Assembly (NCBI GenBank): GCA_020809705.1
Contig: CP085827.1
Location: 3,410,001-3,474,000 of the forward strand
Length of the DNA stretch: 64,000 nucleotides
Direction of reading: 5' to 3'
DNA from: Calonectria ilicicola
Taxonomy: Eukaryota > Ascomycota > Sordariomycetes > Hypocreales > Nectriaceae
Position 1 is the stretch's first letter, and every line of letters starts with the position of its first letter. A program made the translations under genes and the position numbers. Under the pieces are notes generated by a model. It had not been told where the DNA came from. It saw nothing but the letters and a program-made list of their open reading frames with translations, and did no database searches. Below, piece after piece: positions 46,608-57,797 of this stretch.

Positions 46608-48146
46608 ATGGCGTCCGAGATGCACGACACTGAGGGAGCTGCCGCTCCAGATCCCATCATCCGCAGTGTTTCCAACGCTAGCAGGTTCAATCAGTTTCAG
46701 AACGGGAAGAAATATTTGATCTTGTTCATAGTCAGCTGGAATACTCTTGTTGTTACGTTTCTTAGCACCTCCTTGCTTGCGGCAACCCCCGAAATTGCAG
46801 CCGATCTATCAACAACTTCTGAAATTCTCAATATCACAAATGCTGGTGTTCTTATTGCCATGGGATCCTCTTCCTTGATTTGGTCACCCATAGCAGAAAT
46901 ATTTAGCCGAAGACGGAGCTACAATGCTGCACTCATAGTCATGTTTGGCGCGTCGATTGGCACTGCTCTGGCCCCGAGCATGGTAGTATTTACCCTGATG
47001 CGTATTCTGTCTGGCTTCACGGGAACATATTTCATGGTCGCCGGTCAGACCGTTATTGCCGATATATTCGAACCAGCAGTTCGTGGTACAGCTGTTGGAT
47101 GCCTTCAAGTCGGAAGCGTGGCGGGTTCAGCTTTAGGTAGATGTCTCTTGTGTCAACGCCAATACCGTACTAACGTATCGATCCATAGGGCCTTCTATCA
47201 GTGGTATAATTGTGACATATAGCAATTGGCGAAGTATTTATTGGCTCCAAGTTGCAATGGCAGGCTTAGGTTTGGCCTTGTCCATCTTTTTCATCCCCAA
47301 CATCAAAAGCGAGGTCAGGCAGCTCTATGAGGACGCTCCGAAGGCCAAAAGTCCTGCTCTAGAAGTTCTCCAGAGGTTTGATCCAGCCTCGACTTTCAAG
47401 CAATTTTTACGACCACAAGTCTTTCTGTCCGATTTGACTTGTGGATTTCTGGCCGTGACACAATATGGCTTGCTTACATCTGTCCGACACATCATCAATC
47501 CCCGATTTAACCTGACCACTCCTCTGATTAGTGGTTTATTCTATCTTGCTCCCGGCATGGGATTTATCGTTGGTAGCATCATCGGAGGCCGCTTATCAGA
47601 TTATACCATGAAAAGATATAGACAGAAGCGTGGCGGTGAACGAATACCCAAAGATCGATTGAACAGCAGTCTCATATATTTGTTTACTGTCTTGCCGATA
47701 TCGGTTATTCTGTATGGATGGGCTTTGCAACATAAACTTGGCGGCTTGGCCTTGCCAATAGTCATGGCATTCTGGATTGGTACTGGCCTGATGGGAGCGT
47801 GGAACGCATTGAATACATTTTCGGCCGGTGAGTGGATCATTATTTCCTAAACGCCAGTGCTAATGGATTACAGAGGTACTCCCTGCTGAAAGAGCAGATG
47901 TTGTCTCGAGCAAATATGTGTTACAGTACATATTTGGAGCGACTGCGTCTGCCGTTATTGTCCCGCTGATCGATGCCATTGGCGTGGGCTGGACGTTTAC
48001 TATCTGTAGGTCTAGGAAACTTTGCATGCCAGATCACCCGCTAATAATATCCTCCAGTCACCTTTTTGAAGATCTTTGGTGGTCTCATTGTTCTGTATAT
48101 TGCTCGATATGCACCAGATACTGGAGCATGGAAAACCACTGATTAA
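46608..48146 (+). CDS. MFS multidrug-type (DHA1) transporter
   Basis: A drug:H+ antiporter-like permease, 462 aa. Exons 46608-47136, 47189-47827, 47874-48005 and 48058-48146. Motifs: NTLVVTFLSTSLLAATPEIA (helix 1), WSPIAEIFSRRRSYNAALIV (loop 2-3, GxxxDRxGRR type), RILSGFTGTYFMVAGQTVIA, DIFEPAVRGTAVGCLQVGSV (motif C neighbourhood) and TYSNWRSIYWLQVAMAGLG. The second half includes FYLAPGMGFIVGSIIGGRLS. The last exon ends IARYAPDTGAWKTTD. The family exports toxic compounds or secreted metabolites; no biosynthetic core enzyme is next to it, so its substrate is open. Confidence 0.92.
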
Positions 48147-48474
48147 GGCTCTGAGCGAAAGGCCTTGTACAAATTTATGATGTCGAATATTTAAAGCGCA
48201 TAGGTAGCTGCCGGGGAAAGAAAAAAGCACAATAATGAACCTTGTCGATACTTATATAAGGCTATATTAATGACACTAGTAACTATTAATTTGGTCCTAC
48301 CACTATGCTATGTGCCGTCCATAAATAATTGGCGTGACTTGCTAGGCCCAGATTATCTACACCATCACGACCTTCCGGATCGAATCCGGAGCAGAGAGTC
48401 ATAGATGCAGCGTCATAGATCATCTCATCTCTAAACCAAATCAGTAGTCATTGCCTCATGTCACAGTTCTTCCA
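48147..48474. other. Intergenic, convergent 3' ends
   Basis: About 330 bp. It contains TCCGGATCGAATCCGGA (48374-48390), a 7-bp inverted repeat with 3-nt loop that superficially resembles a tRNA T-arm but has no matching cloverleaf around it. No gene. Confidence 0.5.
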
Positions 48475-49599
48475 CTACAAAAGCAGCCGCAAAGCCAACA
48501 AGCTGAGGCTAAAGGCGACAGTTCTAACCCCATCTTGGCGGTTACTTGTTGCTCCCGATTTCTTCTTCACCACTCTTCCGGGACTTCCATAGGTATAATG
48601 AAGGTGAATAGCGTCTTCATCATCGTCACTGAACAAACTCTGGGTCACCTTGCCATCCCGTAATTTCCCGTCACACACGAACGCATAGCTACTTGCCTCG
48701 TCCCCACCCATTTTGATGCAAGTATTCGGGCTATTGGTAGCTATCAGGCTTTCGTCAACTTCTTGAATCGATACAGGCTTGCCTTGGCACCCGGTCTTAT
48801 GCCACTTTGTAAATAAGGCTTCGGTGCCGTCAGAACAGAGCGCGTTTCGATAAATCTTGAGTTTATGCAAAGCTGCGACATTGACACATGTATCGGGCTG
48901 AGGCTTTTGGAAAATAAATTTGGGGTGGCCTTTCATGCCCAGCTCTGGAATATAGCATGCTGAATCCGATACGGACGCGAAGTTTGGTCTCGGCGGCTTC
49001 GGTTTCTCGACCGGCGGAGGCGGAGGGGGCGGCTGACTAATGTTCATCATCGGGGTTGTGCTTGTGACTGATAGATTTTCGTTGCAATGGAACATAATCG
49101 ACCAGTCCTTCAAGTCTTTCATCTCTTCCCGTATCGAGGGATCCCATATCCACCTCGTGATACAATGACCAGGACCAAATGAGTTGCGCCAACCCAGTCG
49201 TTTCTGATTCCCAGAGCAGTTAATGTCGTCATAAACGACCACGGTAGGTTCTCTGCTTCCTCCAACACACACGCCATGATTCCCCAGAAAAACAAAGCCA
49301 TCGAGGGTGAAATTTGCCGAAGCACAAGTACTCATGGGGACGTCTACATGGGAGACTGGTTGGCCTTTCTTTGGGCCACATGAACGATCCAGTTCGCGAT
49401 ATATCGTTAATTTTGCAGGTCGACTAGGATAAACAGGTCTTTCGGGTCCGACGTTTACCACATCGTTAAAATTTGCATCATCGCTTGCATCTTCGAGGTC
49501 GGTCAAAGGTTTTTGATCTTGCTGGCTGTGTGCCCATGACTGCAAGGCCAGCAGGAGAAGTCCTCCGACTGAGAGCAAAGGTCGAGTGTTGGGCAGCAT
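48475..49599 (-). CDS. Secreted GPI-type protein with two related Cys modules and a Pro-rich linker
   Basis: The single-exon 374-aa product starts with a signal peptide (MLPNTRPLLSVGGLLLLALQ then SWAHS). A first module begins KLTIYRELDRSCGPKKGQPV at about residue 63, and a second begins KLKIYRNALCSDGTEALFTK at about residue 247; both continue with Cys-containing segments of similar order, pointing to an internal duplication. Between them is a run of eight or so prolines followed by VEKPKPPRPNFASVS. The end, DGVRTVAFSLSLLALRLLL, is a GPI-anchor-type tail. No catalytic motif is seen. A cell-wall or surface role is likely; I do not recognise the module. Confidence 0.82.
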   Translation of the reverse strand: MLPNTRPLLSVGGLLLLALQSWAHSQQDQKPLTDLEDASDDANFNDVVNVGPERPVYPSRPAKLTIYRELDRSCGPKKGQPVSHVDVPMSTCASANFTLDGFVFLGNHGVCVGGSREPTVVVYDDINCSGNQKRLGWRNSFGPGHCITRWIWDPSIREEMKDLKDWSIMFHCNENLSVTSTTPMMNISQPPPPPPPVEKPKPPRPNFASVSDSACYIPELGMKGHPKFIFQKPQPDTCVNVAALHKLKIYRNALCSDGTEALFTKWHKTGCQGKPVSIQEVDESLIATNSPNTCIKMGGDEASSYAFVCDGKLRDGKVTQSLFSDDDEDAIHLHYTYGSPGRVVKKKSGATSNRQDGVRTVAFSLSLLALRLLL

Positions 49600-50070
49600 G
49601 TTGTTTCTTAGTACCTAGAAAGAACGCTCAATGACAAAGGTAAGATTTCAAGATTTCAGCCCCAACGACAAAGGGGAGCGAGGTTGCAGCGTCAGCCGTT
49701 TCATTCCAAGAACAGGGACGGGGCGCAGCGGTCTCCACCCCTTTATCCGGGATTCAGCTCGGTTAAATAGTGCAGAAGACGCTCATTCGTTGCGGAGGAT
49801 TAGGCAGCCGCTGGCAACGATCCGTGATAGCGTATTCTGACCAATAGCATGGGAATGTAGGCTTCGAGTGGTTGGGTTCTGGGATCAATGATGGGGATTC
49901 AATCGTGACAATACAGCCATGGACTGTTATGTAATTTATGTGTGTAGATTATACAAGAAGTGTTAAACTAAAGGTAAAATGCAGAAGGACCTCTCCACAC
50001 TGACATGTGCATCGACTGGAACCCATTTGCCAAATTTGATGAGGCGTTGATTGCATCAACTTTTTAGCGC
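49600..50070. other. Intergenic, about 470 bp
   Basis: Promoter region of the GPI-type protein and 3' UTR of pectin lyase (both minus strand). No gene supported. Confidence 0.4.
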
Positions 50071-51539
50071 CTAGATGCACTGCGAATACCACTCATTAGC
50101 CTTGACACAAGTACCCTCAGCGCAAGTTGTCGATCCTACATACCCAGAGCCGCCACATTTGCCGTAGAGGGGAATACTAGATTGAGATACCGGAACAGAC
50201 ACAGAGCTAGCCTCGGGGGTGGTAGTAGACAGCACAAGAGCTTCGGGTGTCAAAACTGTGGTGACCGTGGGAGTCGTCTGTGAGGTTGAAGATACAGGGG
50301 TGCTTGTTGGGGTCGTGCTAGCAGATGACGCGACTGTGCCGCCCGAGACATCAATTATTCCAGCTCCGGCATTCTTGGGAACAGAGCTCTTTGCCTCTGA
50401 GGCAGAGCCGGCGTCAGCAATGGTGAGACCAGAAAAGTCCGAGAAGAAGGAAGTGTCAGTGTAGCTAGTAAATGACGAGCTATCCGTGTTCTCAAAAACG
50501 TTGACCTCGCAAGATCGACCGAACGCGTCTTGGCACCCTGCGTTCGTGCTGGCATCTGGGGAGCTAAAGAGAGTTCCCTGGTAGTCTGAGGTTAGGGTGT
50601 CAACATCAATGAAGGCGTTTCCTTCAAAAACGCCCTTTGCAGTTGCCTCTCCACCCTCCAGTGCGTGTCCGTTGATATCCTCCCAAACATTGTTGACAGC
50701 GTGCAAAAGGGTGCCACCACTCAGAGCAGGACCACGGCCAGCAGTGTGATAGATGTAGTTGTTCTTCATCGTAACTTGGTCGCTTTCTCCAACCATCTCG
50801 AAAACCCAGTAGTGATATCCGTTGCATCCAGTGGAATAGGTTGAGTCGCCGTTAACAAAGTTGTTTGAAAGTGTAATACGAGTGCTAGTTCCGTGGCCAA
50901 AGCAATAATGCTGACGGCCAGGACGAGCGGTCTGGCCCAATGGTTAGTTTTGTGGAACGAAATAGCAATAAATTATTGGTTTCATACCGTAACATGGTCC
51001 ACCCAGACAAGATCAGCACCATCAAATGAAATCGCATCACCTCCCCAAACGTATTCGTGGTTCAAGTCGCTTACTTGAATGTTCTGGATGATGACATTAG
51101 AACTACCTGTGCGGACTCTCAGACCCTTGCCCTTGATGACACCCTCGCTCCCAACGCCGATAAGGGTTTTATTTGATGCAATATCGATCGGGGTTTTGGG
51201 AGCATTGTACCAGGTGGCAGTCAGGGCTGTAGAGGAGCCACAGTCATCCTGAATAATTTTTTGGCAAGCGTCTCCAGTTCCCCAGCTAGCGCAAACATTG
51301 CCAGTAGTGGTACCTTCCGACTCCGTAAAGTCATACTCCTTTTTCAGAACAATAACTCGAGGAGTCTCATCGGTCAGCATCGTTGTGAGCTCATCAATGT
51401 CGCTAGGGTATTCAGGCGTCGCATCACCACCACCAGTCACACCCGTAGCAAAACCTTCGGCTGAGCCCACTACCCCCTCTGCTGCTGCCAGGTGCACCAG
51501 GCCAGTCAAGGCCGCAAAAAGAGCGGAATAATATTTCAT
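50071..51539 (-). CDS. Pectin lyase (PL1) with C-terminal cellulose-binding module CBM1
   Basis: A secreted enzyme that cleaves methyl-esterified pectin by beta-elimination. The 470-aa product has exons 50988-51539 and 50071-50931; intron 50932-50987. The signal peptide is [20 protein letters not shown]. The PL1 beta-helix runs from [20 protein letters not shown] through [40 protein letters not shown] region, [19 protein letters not shown] and [20 protein letters not shown] to [20 protein letters not shown]. The [14 protein letters not shown] block, with the catalytic Arg, is the pectin lyase signature rather than the calcium-binding pectate lyase one. After residue 380 a Ser/Thr-rich linker ([20 protein letters not shown]) leads to a CBM1, [20 protein letters not shown] then [11 protein letters not shown], with four cysteines and aromatic binding residues. 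The start at 51539 is favoured by the signal peptide. Confidence 0.95.
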
Positions 51540-53533
51540 GGTTGCAAAAAGAAAGTAGTAAATGTAATGAGTGAAAAATGGGAGCTGCACAGCAAGCTCG
51601 GGTTGAACGAATGAGAGAGAGAAGAAAGAAGCTACGGAATAGAAGTAAAATTAAACGATTAAGCATACGAAAAGAAGGGATGATTCAGGTGATTTATCCA
51701 GTGCACTTTGCATCATGTTTTAGATCGGCGAGTTATTCCCCGATCTACGCCCTACGCCCTCTCTTGATACATATCCTGATTCTAATTCGTGGAATTGGGC
51801 TGAGTACGAATGTCAATAGGACTGTAGTGATGCAATTGTTCTGTAAGTGGATAAGGGCGTCCTAATTGGGCTCGTTGTTCCATTTCCCAGGGTCAGTTTG
51901 CGGCGGCAACCAGTGGGGTTAGCCGGACATGGTTGCCAGACAGAGGGAAGACTGAATAAAATACGCCAGGCTTAGCTAGGATAGGTAATTTCACCAACCA
52001 GCGGAAATTAGACGGAATGGTTGATAGGGGTGAGCGTTTCAGTTCACGAACTTCCCCACTTGATGAATCAGAACAATTGGACGAAAAACCCACGCAACCT
52101 CTGCAATGTTTCAGGAGAGTGAACCCTTGTTCGCAGTTAAGAGGAACACTTGAGCGGACCATGAGTCTGGGACGCTCAAGTCTACTGATGTGATTTTTGA
52201 GCAGAATGCTGAGATGCAAGGTTTATTTAAAGATCGCGCCCCTTTCAATATTCAAGGTGAATGAAAAGACATCATAGAAGCAAACAACGGGTCAGATGCG
52301 CGCGTCCTAGTGTTCAAAATCGGTCGAGAGCGCGACCAATGATGGATCTTATTTTTCTGCAACGAATCTTCATGTAGACGACTGCTGACGAGCACATATC
52401 TGTATCACACATGCATGCATTAACACTGCAGATGGCTCTCTGGACAAATCACGCAGACACGCGGGACCCAGAATGGTAGCATGGCAGAATGCCCTTCCAT
52501 TATATCCCTGTAACAGTACAGGTTTGATGGCATGTCGGAAGCGCGGGGTACTAGTCCTAATTATTTGAGTTTACCAGCCCTGACGAGGAACGATACTAGC
52601 GTGCCAAGGTATCTAAGGGGAAGTGTCCGACGGCAGGGAAAAGAGCGCCAAGACGCTTTCCCAGTGAAGCAGCCTTTGTGAAAATGGATCCTGCCAGTAT
52701 TTATTTTTGATGAAGCAAACGGCATTGGATTACGTAGTGTGCGCCTTGATGAAGCTTTATTGAGGCCGAATTAAGCATCGCGCTAGGTAAATATGCACAC
52801 TATCCCACAAATAGAGCAAGCCACCGCTCTAATGATGAGTTCAATTACGATTGGGTATTGGTTCTGAGTGGCTCGGTTTCCCCATATGGCAATCTCCTAT
52901 TCTAGATTACAGTCAATTTCCATTTTCGATTTTGTGAATAAACCAGACCACTAGTAATGCATATGAACTTTCGAGTCTTCAGTTCTGATATGAGTCAGAA
53001 AGGAAGCATAGTTCTTCCAAACTATCCAATTCCTTTAATACAATCTGTTGGTAGCGGAATGTGAAATATTTATGGTGGCTTTGGTAGTTATGGAGCTATA
53101 CGTCTGTAGTAAAGTAGCGTTGGCTTAAGCACAGCCATCGCATTCTGGATTTAGGCTGGCCAGACTCAGCAAGTTGCCACAAGGTGAAAACTTAGATTAG
53201 CCACTTAGTGGCGGAGGCCAACTTTATGGTAATGTAGAAATAGAATTCGGTTCCCACAAGACACACAAGATTGAATTCACGGTCTTCTCCGCCTCAAGTG
53301 TTCACCTTGAGCATCCACGTCTTATCCTCAGCCTTCAAATACATCAAGTCGTTCGATGACTCATGCTTCGCTACACTCAAGTGCCAACCGATTAATTGCT
53401 TCGAAACCATTATTCACCCAATTCCGCCTTGAGTCAGGATTTTGGCGGTAACATCGGTTACGACTCATGGGGCTGCAATCCCCGGGCCCATTGGCTGTTC
53501 TTGTATGATCTCTGTTCTAGAGTGGCATTTACC
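51540..53533. other. Large intergenic stretch, about 2 kb
   Basis: The first few hundred bases are the pectin lyase promoter. The rest has only short frames without motifs (for example 51893-52219 minus). No tRNA, repeat array or transposon signature is evident. Confidence 0.45.
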
Positions 53534-54898
53534 ATGCGAAACACGGTTGCAAGCCTTCTTAATAAGAGGCACTGACATGGGGCTTAGGCTGCAGGATGGC
53601 TTCTAACCACGCTCGGCGCCATGGCCATTTTGGCTCGCCTCCACCTTCGAATCCGAATACAAAAGCGAAAACTGAGTCATAGCGATTACTTCATATGTAT
53701 GGCGTGGGTTACAGCGATCATAACAAATGTCTTGATAGCTGTTGAGGCAAAACTTGGCGCAATCGAGCGAAGTGTAATGACGACGCTTGTTGGGTTTAAT
53801 GGAGACCCTAAAGATATCCCGACAGTCATGGAGGTACGAAAATATCGAGCTGAAGAACCTTTGATGATATGAACAGCCGCTGATGGAATTTACAACCAGA
53901 TCTACTGGCTGTCGCACCTACCGCTGTGGACGACATTTTATCTATGCAAAGCAGCACTCCTGTCCGTCTATCTGCAAGTATTTCCTGAATTCATGACAAA
54001 GTGCAGAATATTCCTCTGGGTCACTGTCGCATACAATGCAGTATCTTATGTCGCAAGTATATTATTGTTATTTTGCATATGCCACCCGGTCGAAAAAACA
54101 TGGTACGTTCACGATTCAGTAAAAGACCGGGAAATGCTCGTGCTAATGCAACTGAATCAGGCATCCAGCTCCTGAATCTACTTGCCTGTTAAAATATGGA
54201 GACATCATATTTCATATCACCTGGAGCTTCCATTTTCTTGGAGATCTCTTAGGTAATTGTCTAGTTCATGAGCGGGTCCGAATGACGGATTGATCAAAAC
54301 TAATAACTCTTAGTTTTCATTCTTCCCTGGTTCATTGTACCCAGTCTAAGTTTAACAAAGTCTCTGAGGATTGGGGTGTGTTGCACGTTTCTCTTAGGTA
54401 TTGTGAACATTGCAATATGCATTGTTAGGCTCATTACAACTCAGGTTTCTCAACGCGGAGACAATGTCTCCTTGAGCATCATGCGTAGGTCACACCTCCC
54501 CAATTATTCAGGTTCAAAGATGAAGCTGCTCTTTCCTCGCAGTTCGCATTAAGTATTCTAACTTTTGTATAATGGTTCATCCAGTGTTGTGGAATACTCT
54601 CGAATGCAATAGCTGTGTGGTCATTGGCTGTCTTCCCTCTCTGAGACCGTACTTCAATATCCAGGATGAACGCACGACAAGTTCATGGCCAGGCTCTCTC
54701 AATTCTACAAATTCATGGCCATCTGATTCTGGGATTGGGACTGAAACCACACCTTCTGAGATCATGTCACCAGGAATATCTAATGACCTGCAAACCTATC
54801 AAGCACCATCTCACATCACAGTACCGACACAGTGCAGACCAGATGAAGGTACTGGTAAATTAGGAAGCAATTCAAAAAAACACTGTATAAAGAAATGA
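53534..54898 (+). CDS. SAT4/rhodopsin-fold integral membrane protein
   Basis: A seven-helix membrane protein of the fungal SAT4 (Rhodopsin domain, formerly DUF3328-like neighbours of PTH11) family. My model has six exons, 345 aa: 53534-53545, 53588-53833, 53900-54102, 54161-54252, 54314-54484 and 54585-54898. Family signatures: GWLLTTLGAMAILARLHLRI (helix 1), KRKLSHSDYFICMAWVTAII, LPLWTTFYLCKAALLSVYLQ then VFPEFMTKCRIFLWVTVAYN, SILLLFCICHPVEKTW, WSFHFLGDLLVFILPWFIVP, SLRIGVCCTFLLGIVNIAIC, and LLWNTLECNSCVVIGCLPSL then RPYF. The C-terminus is Ser/Thr-rich, cytoplasmic. The first exon of four codons and a 42-bp intron are the weakest part. Role in this family is mostly unknown; some members sense surfaces or metabolites. 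Confidence 0.78.
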
Positions 54899-56986
54899 CT
54901 ACATACGTTGGGTCGGAAGATATTCTTAGGGTATGGGGTCCGGGAATCCAATTTTGTGTGCTAAATATTCACGTGAATGGCTGGGTAGCAAATCTCATTG
55001 TTGGAAATGTTTCACTATCATTGGTATAGCTTCGTCTCACTGTTCCGATACATGCTCCTCGGTTATGACGAAAGCCTCAGCGCTTGCATTCGCCTTGATG
55101 ATCACCCCCAAACTACTAATATTACATTCAATATCCAAAGAATAAATTAACTTTAGACGGTCTCACGGCCCGTGATGATCATTTCTAACTCTATGACTTC
55201 TGGTAGAATATGCCCAACTAATATTTCACCACAAATGAATCATCAGGACAAGCAGAATAGCTAGGAATAGAAGTAGATATGACATTTCTATTAATTCTAT
55301 CAAGACATTACTTGCCTTTTACAACTTTTTCGTATTTCTAGGATACCTACGCAACGCAGGGATTATTTTCGGATCAGACACCTCTTGCCATGGTGAACCC
55401 AGGCCGACAGGAGAATTGTGATCGTTGATGTTACACTCTACCATTACCATATTAGTGAGAGGGAATCCAGATTTATTTCCAATGTTGATATTTTTGCTGT
55501 CATTTTCCAAGAAGATGGTTCTGAAGGCGTCAATAAATTCGTGTGTGATGCGTGTTAGAGACCTTTTCTCACTTCACTGACATAAATTCGTCGCAGGTTA
55601 AACGAGCTATACTGGGATATTAAAGTGCCATTAAATCTCGTTTTGGAAAAGTCTCGGGATTGGCGGGCTTGTGGAAAAGTGCCGAATGCTTGTGTGCCGA
55701 GATGGTGGCGACTACCCGGACAAAGTAAAGCCCTGTCGCAAGAATCAAATTATGCTGACATTTACCGGAGTTGGTTTTTATTTCGGCTGTTGGCCGTTTT
55801 CTAGACATTTTTATGAGGCGTTCGGAGATCCCGACCATCAGGCTCGACTCTCCATTCTGGTGCTTTTGATGAGGCAAGACTACGTTCCGAGCAAGAAGTA
55901 AGATCAAAGACTGTTTTCTAAGCTTCATTTTAATCGATATTGCAGTAAATATGGGATATGATGCCGGAACATTCCTTTTGTTGAACGGGGACCATTCTAT
56001 CTCCGTCTTGCCGCTTCGCAGACACGGCAATCACGGCAGCCTGCGTTGCAACAGGCTAGAGGGTCTTTTGTTGCCTGGTGTTGATCACCTATTAAGATAA
56101 GATACGTGAAGCATAGATATGGTACTTTTTGCGTCCCGTTTTCACTTCTCGGAAATGTCGGCACATGAGTTGATCTTCAGATGGCGTCAGTGGCCCACAG
56201 CTAGCCGGTTCAAGCTCTGATTCAGAGTAAAGCATCTAACTTTCAAAGCCGAAGAAATTTAACCCCCAGATTACCAAGCTGCCACCCCCACACGCTGATT
56301 TAAAACAGAGGCACACTGAATGCCGCGACAAGAATAGAATAGGTAAAAATTCCAATGATGTTCTCTCTTCGTTAGACATTCGGCAAAGCCGCTCACCCAT
56401 TGTCATGTCGCGCAAAGCCCTTGTCTTGCGACGGCTTGGAATGTGGAATTTCCCAATTCGTCTAACTATTAGAGTTTTTTATCAGGCATGGCTGCATGCG
56501 AAAGCTTGCTATCTCAATCAGGAACCCAGCTGAGACATCCACGCCTCACAAGGGGCGAGACCGATAGGCTTTGCGACGCATTCCACCTAAGCTGTCAGCG
56601 CAAAGCTGCATGCTCAGCTCAATATAGGAACAAAGTGCAATTTCGGGAAAGGAAATTCAGAATTAGAATTTACAGCTATGACCATGGGACTTTTTGAAAC
56701 TGGAAAGCATGCCGGCCCTTGGCAGGGACAAACAGATCTAACTACTCTACTTGGAATAAAAGGGCATCAAATCTACCAGTCTTGCGCCATGGACAGATAT
56801 CCTGCTTGCCATCACTCCTTCAAACAATTCTGAAAGACATTCCTTCATTATCTCCTATCCCTACTTTCCCATCTACGGACTTATTCATATTTTTTCAGAT
56901 TTCTGCCGTAGTTGCACGGTATGGTGCTCTCTCACATCGCCTTGTCACAATATCTGACTCATAATGCCTTCATAGGTCATCCCATC
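54899..56986. other. Large intergenic stretch, about 2.1 kb
   Basis: No supported gene. Minus-strand open frames at 55319-55560 (ending NTKKL) and 55620-56030 look partly protein-like, and could be the remains or exons of a small gene, but I recognise no domain and cannot connect them by good splice sites. The right part is the promoter of the secreted protein at 56987. Confidence 0.4.
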
Positions 56987-57484
56987 ATGTTCAAAGCCAT
57001 TGCTATTGCTCTTTTTACTAGCCTCGCCTTGGCAAATCCAGTCATCATTAGAGAACAAATTGTTCCTAAGCCTAAGGGCTTTCAAGCGGCGCCTCAAACT
57101 GCTCAGATTTATGCTGAGGATGTAGGATGCACAACAACCGTCCCAACCAAACCTGACTTCACCCATGGCCCAACAGAGACTATCTGGACTATCACACAGA
57201 CTGCAACACGTCTCATCGATTGTGGTAGTTGCGTTGCAGTGGCAACAGCACACTTGCCATTGGGACCAGGCCCAGCTGTCGTTTTCGACGAAACTGTCAT
57301 TGCGACAACGCCCACTACTACCACCGTATTGCAATGCAAGCCAACTAGCAACATAAAGATCGCGGGAGTAAAAAATACCAATATCAAACAAACAAAAGCA
57401 CAGGCAAAGGCCAAGGCGAAGCAAGCCCATCAATCTCGAATTCAGAAGGCGAAGGCAAACAAGGCGAAGGTGAAGAATACCTAA
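56987..57484 (+). CDS. Small secreted protein with Lys/Ala-rich C-terminal tail (165 aa)
   Basis: I do not recognise the family. The product starts MFKAIAIALFTSLALANP (signal peptide), followed by a Thr-rich middle with four cysteines (VGCTTTVPTK, LIDCGSCVAVAT, TVLQCKPTSN). The last 45 residues are highly basic and low in complexity, with repeated KA/AK pairs (TKAQAKAKAKQAHQSRIQKA then KANKAKVKNT). Single exon. In-frame sequence before the ATG at 56987 has another ATG (56912), but the signal peptide decides the start. A basic tail on a secreted protein could bind acidic cell-wall or nucleic-acid polymers; that is speculation. Confidence 0.75.
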   Translation: MFKAIAIALFTSLALANPVIIREQIVPKPKGFQAAPQTAQIYAEDVGCTTTVPTKPDFTHGPTETIWTITQTATRLIDCGSCVAVATAHLPLGPGPAVVFDETVIATTPTTTTVLQCKPTSNIKIAGVKNTNIKQTKAQAKAKAKQAHQSRIQKAKANKAKVKNT

Positions 57485-57797
57485 GGCCATTCCCAATATC
57501 GTCTGAGCAGGATTTAGTATGTTATTTACTGAAACTAGGATTGTTAGGAACCATCTCAAGACGATTGTTCGGATTGAAGTAATAGATTTCGAGTATGGAT
57601 ATAGCTGCTTGGGTTCTAACGTGAGCAAATATACTTGAGTTTCTCGTTCGAGTCTTTCGCGAGTTGAGCATTTAAGTCCCCATTCAGTAATTCTCTGAAT
57701 AAATTTCGTTTTGTATGTCGTATCATTTTAGCGGTTCGTATCGCAACCTCGAGAGCGTGAATAGTGTTACTCCTCGGTCCCATCTCTAACTACCCAA
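57485..57797. other. Intergenic, convergent 3' ends
   Basis: About 310 bp between the secreted-protein stop and the acetoacetyl-CoA synthetase stop. 3' UTR-like; nothing else is seen. Confidence 0.45.

Noticed and set aside
48374..48390. tRNA T-arm-like stem TCCGGATCGAATCCGGA
   Set aside because: No acceptor, D-arm or anticodon arm can be placed around it, and the loop lacks GTTCRA.
55319..56030. Minus-strand open segments as a gene
   Set aside because: Partly protein-like, but no start, splice sites or domain could be put together convincingly.
56945..57628. 227-codon minus-strand frame
   Set aside because: Opposite the secreted Lys-rich-tailed protein, which has a proper signal peptide; the minus frame is Cys/Leu-rich and without motif.
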